A stretch of 64,000 bases of DNA, taken from assembly GCA_025201345.1 (NCBI GenBank), contig JAIXMG010000004.1:124001-188000 (forward strand). Reading direction: 5' to 3'. A program made the position numbers and the translations under genes. This DNA is from Thamnidium elegans (Eukaryota; Mucoromycota; Mucoromycetes; Mucorales; Mucoraceae). Under the pieces are notes generated by a model, which saw only the letters and a list, made by a program, of their open reading frames with translations, had not been told where the DNA came from and searched no databases. Below are positions 58,696 through 64,000 of the stretch, piece after piece (positions within the stretch are counted from its first letter, which is position 1; each line of letters begins with the position of its first letter).

Positions 58696-58899
58696 AATTG
58701 GATACTTAGACATGAAAATAAAAAATATGAAATATGATTTCCCCACCTTCCCTTCCCTTCTGACCTCGCTATTAGAGATCAATTATATATACTTGTATTT
58801 AAATTTTTTTTATAACCTTTTTCGCTGACTTTAAATAAAAAAGAAGATAAAGTAATCATATTTCATATTTTTTATTTTCATGTCTAAGTATCCAATTAG
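58696..58899. repeat. Perfect ~44-bp inverted repeat near the right end of the retroelement
   Basis: 58697-58740 and 58854-58897 are reverse complements over about 44 bases (core ATGTCTAAGTATCC and AATCATATTTCATATTTT). About 27 bases of the same word occur a third time at 58629-58655, before GTGTC, with a GACAC further on (58688-58692). DIRS elements carry inverted ends and internal complementary regions, so these may be parts of them. Confidence 0.7.
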
Positions 58900-59010
58900 G
58901 TGACATTTTATTTCTGATTGGGTGACATTTTGTTCAGCCCGGACGACATAATTTATTGGATCAACTGTAACGTAACACAGTTAAGGAAGAAAGTAAAAAA
59001 GGGAGGAGAT

Positions 59011-60007
59011 TTAAAAGCATGATATTAAACCACAGGTAACAAAAGAAATAAACTGATTCCAAAAACCTTTTTTCCGTGAAGCATCATCATAATCATGCTG
59101 GTTATTCAAGTTCTTTAACGGTGGTTGTGTGCGCGTATACGAGGCATCTACTTGTTGAGTCTGATAAACTTCATGATTAGCAACAACACGTGTATCATTT
59201 GTAGGCCTAGCACTGGACCTAGATATGCCTCTGCCATTATTTAACAGCATCCAGTCATAAATAACAGCATCTTCGTTTTCACCATGATGATTCATCAACA
59301 CTTTAGTAAACAAGTCTCTTAAAAAGTCGTAATCTGGCGTCTCTTCAAATCCCAATTTTCTTACATACTGTAAATAAATACCAAACTCTTCTGGAAACCC
59401 TGCACATAATTCTCTTATTGTCGTTGTCTGTTTCTTTTCACCAATCTTTTCATACTTTTGTTTATTGGTGGCTGCTTTTAATCCTTGCCATGGTAAAGAG
59501 CCTCGTAAGAAATACATAAATACATGACCTAACGATTCTAAATCATCTCGACGGGACTGTTCTCTGCCCAAATGTGTATTGATGCTCATGTAACGAGCTG
59601 TACCCGAAAGACTCTTTCGCTCACGATAAGGAATATGCTGTTTACTCTTTGGGTCTCTATACTGTTTAGCCATGCCAAAATCAATCAAGTACACTGTATT
59701 AGCATCCGATGTACCTTGTCTACCAATTAAAAAATTGTCCGGTTTTATATCACGATATATCAAATTATTTTCATGAACGCATTGGATTCTAGTGATCTAC
59801 ACAATATATTTAGCCCCAGTGCATTTAAAATGTTTTTTTTTTTTTTTTTTTTTTTACCATATTATGAGCTAAACTGGCTACAGTTTTTACACTAAACTTT
59901 CTTGAGCAGTTATCAAACAAATCTTCTAAGCTAGGTCCCAAAAGATCAATAACAAGAATATTATGTAACCCTTCTTGACCAAAATAATAAGCAGAAGGAA
60001 CACCCTC

Positions 60008-60040
<33 letters not shown>

Positions 60041-60412
60041 TTGGTATTAAAAAGGAGGTTCATTTTTTAAGGAGCTTTCAAAAAAAAAAAAAAAAAAAAA
60101 AAAAAAATAGGGGTTTCTTGTATATATTACCTGTGCCAGATAATATCTTGTAAGTTCTATATTCGTCTCTTAATTGTGGTGCATCTGATTTTCTAGGTTC
60201 AAACTTGATGGCCACTTGAAGATTGTTTAGTAGATTGGTACCTTTTTGAAGTAATGAAAACAAAAAAAAATAAAAAAAAGGTTAATTTTTTGTTAGGTTG
60301 TTATGGTTACTATAGTTTTACCTTCGTAGATAATACCAAAACTACCCTCTCCCAACTTTCGACCTACTTTATAGTGGACTCCTACTATATTGGTACTACT
60401 ACTACTAGACAT
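59011..60412 (-). CDS. Casein kinase 1 (CK1, Yck/CK1-gamma-like)
   Basis: Exons 60322-60412, 60131-60241, 59858-60006 and 59011-59796 (minus strand) give 378 residues. Kinase landmarks: [16 protein letters not shown] glycine loop, VAIKFEP Lys, catalytic loop [14 protein letters not shown] in [12 protein letters not shown], and the CK1-specific [20 protein letters not shown] instead of APE. The C-terminal tail is short and ends CGLISCF with two Cys near the end, possible palmitoylation sites as in membrane-bound Yck/CK1-gamma kinases. Likely a plasma-membrane or endosomal Ser/Thr kinase. Intron 2 holds a large T-A palindrome and an A run. The stop is only 41 bp from the end of transposon B. 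Confidence 0.92.
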
Positions 60413-60650
60413 ATATAAAAAAAACTTTGCTAATATATAAAAAAAAGAAAATATTCACCACTGCAAAAAAAAAGAGAGAAAAAAAAAAAGAGAATTAAAA
60501 AAAAAGAGAAAAAAAAAGGAAAAAAAAAAGAGGCAAAGCAAAATTACATCACTTTACCTTTTCACACACACAGAAAAAAAAAAAAGAGATATTTTCTTAT
60601 GCAAAAATTGCACATACAAAGTATTATTTTTTATTTAATTATTTAACAAT

Positions 60651-62415
60651 TTACAAGGTAATTTGAGAGACTTCATACAAGTAAGCACCTAATAATTGAG
60701 TACCATTGATATAGTTGGAACGATCCAATTTCTCATTAATAGAGTGAGCACCCTACACACAAAAAAAAAAAGAATGAGTTTCAAATAAATTACGTGATTT
60801 TTTTCAACTTACATCATCACCACGACCCATTGGTAATAACAAAACGTTCTTCTTGAGAGCGTCTTGGAAAGATAAAGTAACAGGAATTGAGCCACCTTCA
60901 CGAGTTAAATCGGGCTTAACCTTATAAACAGTCTCAACAGCCTTTGCAGCAGCAACTAAAAAAAAATAAAAAATACTTTAGTTTTTTTTTTTCATCTTGC
61001 CTTTTCCAGAATGTGTACTTACCATAGTTGGGGTGATCGGGACTAGACAACCAATAGTTACCATCATGAGTACAATGAACATCCAACTTATTCTTGGATC
61101 CAAGCTTAGCAAATTCCTCTTGACAAAACTTGACTACCAAAGCAGAGACTTCCTTGGGGTTCATATCAGGCACAGTACGAATAGAGAATTTACCGGTAAC
61201 ACAAGCGGGGATCACTGTCTTATCACCAGGGCTGTAGAAACCACCTTCAACACCGTGAATAGATAAAGAAGGGTTTCTCCAACGGCATTGGAGGGTTTCA
61301 CGAATACTATCATGGATATTAATTTGGTTACCAACAGCATCATGAAGTTCTTCCATCTTGAAAGACAAGTTATCATAAGTCTTTTGTTCCTCGTCTTTTA
61401 TGAAATAAAATAAAAAACTCGTTATTATTATTGTTACCATGGGAATATTTTTTTTTTAAAAAAAAAAGTGTACTTTACCAGATAAGGCACGGACGTGCTC
61501 ATAGATACCAGGAACAAGAATCTTACCATCGACATCAACAAGCTTGCTCATTACTTTAAAGAGATCAGTCATGGGCTCGTGAATAGTACCACCAAAGACA
61601 CCAGAGTGAAGATCAGCAGCGGGACCCTTAATCTTCATGTGGAAATAAGAGACACCGCGGAGACCGTAGGTCAAACAGGGCTTGGAGGTACCAAGCCAGT
61701 AGTTATCAGAGATACATACAGCATCGACATCCTTAAAGTACTTATCGGCTTCTTCAAAGATCAAAGCATCTAAACCTTCAGATCCAGATTCTTCCATACC
61801 TTCAAGACAGAACTTGATGTTGACGGGCAAATCGAGACCAAGTTGCTTATGTGCATCAACAACATTAATCCAACCAAGAACAGGTCCCTTATCATCAGTA
61901 GAGCCACGACCGATCAAACGGTTCTTTTCATCTTCTACAAGTGTAAAAGGATCAGTGTTCCAACCATCTTCAAGAAGTGCCTGAGAAAAAAAAAAGTTGT
62001 TATTATATGCATACATATATTTTAAAAACAACTTACGGGTTGGACATCGTAATGACCGTAAACAAGAATAGTCTTCTTTTCAGGGTTGGTACCAACAGTG
62101 GCAAGAACAATAGGAGGCAAGTCCAATTCAGTTCCGTGCCAGTCTTGCTTACCAAGGTCACGCGTTTCGACCTCAGCACCAAGAGACTTGAGTTCTTCAA
62201 CTAACCATTCTGCCATCTTGAAGACGTCAGGACGATGAGCAGGGTCTCCACTAACACTAAAAAAAAAAAAAAAAACGCGTGTTCCATTTATCAGTTTTCT
62301 GTTAAACTATTTTACAGTTTTATTACTATTATTACCTGGGAATTGCAACGGCTTTACGAAGTCTTTCAACGAAATCGTTTTGATGTTTATCAACGTACTC
62401 TAAATATTGATCCAT
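60651..62415 (-). CDS. DUG1: Cys-Gly metallodipeptidase, M20 family (Dug1/CNDP2)
   Basis: Exons 62336-62415, 62037-62256, 61479-61980, 61023-61394, 60813-60955 and 60651-60752 (minus strand) give 472 residues, like human CNDP2 (475). Metal and active-site motifs: [40 protein letters not shown], and near the C terminus [20 protein letters not shown] (split by the last intron). The dimerisation domain with SIHGVEGGF and [10 protein letters not shown] is present. It cleaves Cys-Gly and other dipeptides in the cytosol, acting in glutathione turnover. Intron 3 has a T10A10 palindrome. The gene is in tandem with dUTPase, 176 bp downstream of its stop. Confidence 0.95.
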
Positions 62416-62591
62416 TTTTATGTTTAAAGAAGAAGAAAAAGAGAAGAAAAAAAAGAAAAAAAAGAAAGTTTATTTATAAAAAATAAAAAACGGGAAAAAA
62501 CAGTGCCGAAGCAGCGGATAATTTTCTCTGTTTAATTTTGCATAAGTTAAAAAGGCGTGCGAAAAAGTATCTAAGAAAAGGTCACACGATC

Positions 62592-63217
62592 TTATTGGTA
62601 GCCAGTAGACCCAAATCCACCAACACCGCGGTCGGAAGCATCCAAAGACTATTTAAAAAATTGTTTTAGTCAAAAAGAGCCTTATAAGGCAATTAACACA
62701 AATTTCTTACTTCAACTTCCACGACTTCAGGTGTATAAATCTTTTCAATAATTAATTGTGCAATTCTATCACCACGCTTAACTATAAAATTTTAGTTAGT
62801 ATCACCACTACTAATTTTTTTTGTTTAGTGTACCTGAATAATCTACTTTGCTAAAGTTAAACATGACAACACCAACAGGTCCACGATAATCTGCATCAAT
62901 AACACCAGCGCCAGTATCTAAATGATGTTTGGCAGCTAATCCAGATCTGGGTGCAACACGGCCGTAGTGGCCTTCAGGAACAGCAATAGCAAGATCAGTA
63001 GCTACAATAATTTTACCTTGTGCAGGAATGACAATGTCATGAGCACTTTTACAAAAAGAAAAAGATCAGTTTTTTTTTTTTTTTTTTTACACCAACATTT
63101 GTCATTGTAATTTTATTTTACATACCAGTAGAGATCATAACCAGCAGCAAGTACTGAACCTCTAGTAGGAATTTGTGCGTATTCTGAAAGACGCTTGACT
63201 AAAAGTGGACCAGACAT
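62592..63217 (-). CDS. DUT1: dUTP pyrophosphatase (dUTPase)
   Basis: Exons 63126-63217, 62834-63045, 62711-62781 and 62592-62648 (minus strand) give 143 residues, the normal length. All five trimeric dUTPase motifs are there: AAGYDLYCA (1, across intron 1), PRSGLAAKH (2), [19 protein letters not shown] (3), RGDRIAQLI (4) and [10 protein letters not shown] (5, last exon). It hydrolyses dUTP to dUMP, keeping uracil out of DNA and feeding thymidylate synthesis. No mitochondrial targeting extension is seen at this start. Confidence 0.96.
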
Positions 63218-63853
63218 AATATAAAAAAAGTAATAAAAGAAAGGAACGCGATTACTTGAATAAATTAAAAAAATTTAAACGCGAAGCGCGTATTTTTTGC
63301 TTTGTGACCTTTTTTTTTTAGTTGAAGTTCAGAAGTGCCACTGTTTTTTTAACGATTGCAGCCTTAACATATACGTGCAATAGATGTATCACATACGCGT
63401 ATCATCTTGGTAATTTTTAAAAAAAAGAAACGTATTTGACAAGCGTATCGTTACACTCAATGTAGTTGGAGCTTTAATATGATGCTTGAGGATAAAGAAT
63501 TTATCCAGTTCTGCGTACCGAAAGAGAAAGGGAAATTAAAAACTGTACACACTGAAAAAAAAGGGGGGAGGATACTACATGGCTCGAGCCTTTTTGGGGG
63601 GTGTATGCCTAGTTTTTTTTATTTGTTTGTTTATTAAGTACCTCTCAAAATAACCTTTTGCTTAAATCATGTTTTAAAAAAGCAATACTACTATTTGAAC
63701 TTTTACGGCTGTACTCGTCATTTTTATGCAATTACCCGCCTGCAATCCGGAATATAAAGTAAAGTAATTGGTGTCTGTGCTTACATACAATTTGAACAGT
63801 AATACCAATACGATCTATTAAAACAATATAAACCGGTTTTTTTTTTATATTAA
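63218..63853. other. Intergenic, promoter side of dUTPase
   Basis: About 0.6 kb. AT-rich with a short palindrome-like sequence near 63278-63290 (acgcgaagcgcg). No gene is seen. Confidence 0.4.
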
Positions 63854-64000
63854 ATGGTTGTCAAAACTATACTCGCTTTGGTAAGTGTAGCGTTAGTGTT
63901 AAAAAAAAGTACCTAGTATGAGTTGAAATATATATTTCCTCCCCCTTGATTCATACTCCACTTTTATATCCGTTAATTCACACCTGTCAACAAATGAAAC
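63854..64000 (+). CDS. Possible first exon of a gene cut by the window end
   Basis: An ATG at 63854 after an AT-rich leader gives MVVKTILAL, directly followed by a good donor (GTAAGT, 63881-63886). The hydrophobic start could be a signal peptide. The rest lies outside the window or in the last 80 bases, so this is only a suggestion. Confidence 0.2.

Larger units (their letters stand above)
52408..58967 (+). mobile_element. Tc1/mariner-like DD34E element B, with a DIRS-like insertion, 6.56 kb
   Basis: Inverted ends starting CAGTTGATCCAATAAATTAT at 52408 and at 58967 (reverse), bordered by TA at 52406-52407 and 58968-58969. The left part holds a transposase relic (52750-54053). The right part holds a retroelement with reverse transcriptase and tyrosine recombinase. 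Since Tc1-type elements are normally 1.5-2 kb, the retroelement is best explained as a later insertion inside B. Confidence 0.85.

Noticed and set aside
52406..58969. Element B as a single new kind of transposon carrying DDE transposase, RT and tyrosine recombinase together
   Set aside because: Tempting as a novel system, but the DDE unit at the left has the size and ends of a normal Tc1-like element, the RT part is truncated at its 5' end, and DIRS elements exist on their own. Nested insertion explains it.
1..64000. CRISPR arrays, bacterial operons, rRNA genes
   Set aside because: No regularly spaced repeats with unique spacers, no Shine-Dalgarno-linked gene strings and no rRNA-like sequence were seen; the window is eukaryotic.

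Overview
The window looks like nuclear DNA of an early-diverging fungus, most likely a Mucoromycota (Mucorales-type) genome. It is very AT-rich, with dozens of homopolymer A/T tracts (up to 49 nt). Genes are interrupted by many short introns of about 45-120 nt with GTAAGT-like donors. The gene set is fungal: an ENA-type Na+ P-type ATPase, a Slm-type F-BAR/PH protein, a Rsc9-like ARID protein and a Pof3/Dia2-like F-box protein. The mobile elements are fungal too: Tc1-like DDE elements and a DIRS-type tyrosine-recombinase retroelement. All exon joins were made by hand from splice signals, reading-frame phase and family resemblance; no alignment was run.

Layout. 1-8 kb: the 3' part of a membrane glycoprotein-like gene, a small serine-palmitoyltransferase activating subunit, and the ENA ATPase. 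8-11.3 kb: Slm-like protein, an RNase P/MRP Rpp14-like subunit and a DUF2015 protein. 11.3-16.6 kb: a gene-poor block with decayed repeats, a gag relic and a tRNA-Phe(GAA). 16.6-31.5 kb: a dense block with protoporphyrinogen oxidase, a Rogdi/Rav2-like V-ATPase regulator, a small membrane protein, a Doa4/USP8-like deubiquitinase, a 3-methyladenine DNA glycosylase, an unusual kinesin and a type II membrane protein. 31.5-35.8 kb: a second gene-poor block with other copies of the two decayed repeat families. 35.8-50.6 kb: phosphopantothenate-cysteine ligase, Ccr4, a CsbD-like stress protein, Rsc9-like protein, two F-box proteins, a two-HMG-box protein and a Cdc1/Ted1-like phosphoesterase. 50.76-58.97 kb: a pile-up of transposons. 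59-63.2 kb: casein kinase 1, Dug1-like dipeptidase and dUTPase. A new gene may start at 63.85 kb.

The host genes belong to separate housekeeping pathways (heme, CoA, sphingolipid, DNA repair and nucleotide pool, mRNA decay, ubiquitin, cell surface); there is no operon-like logic. Neighbours are mainly convergent with very short 3' gaps (17-160 bp) or divergent with short shared promoters. The points most worth following are: two DD34E transposons sharing one TA dinucleotide, the second carrying a DIRS element inside it; a 22-bp subterminal repeat array; a kinesin with apparent 6-nt and 4-nt exons and a broken switch II; a recurrent poly(T)-poly(A) palindrome, often intronic or between convergent genes; and two unclassified repeat families that occur together at two loci.
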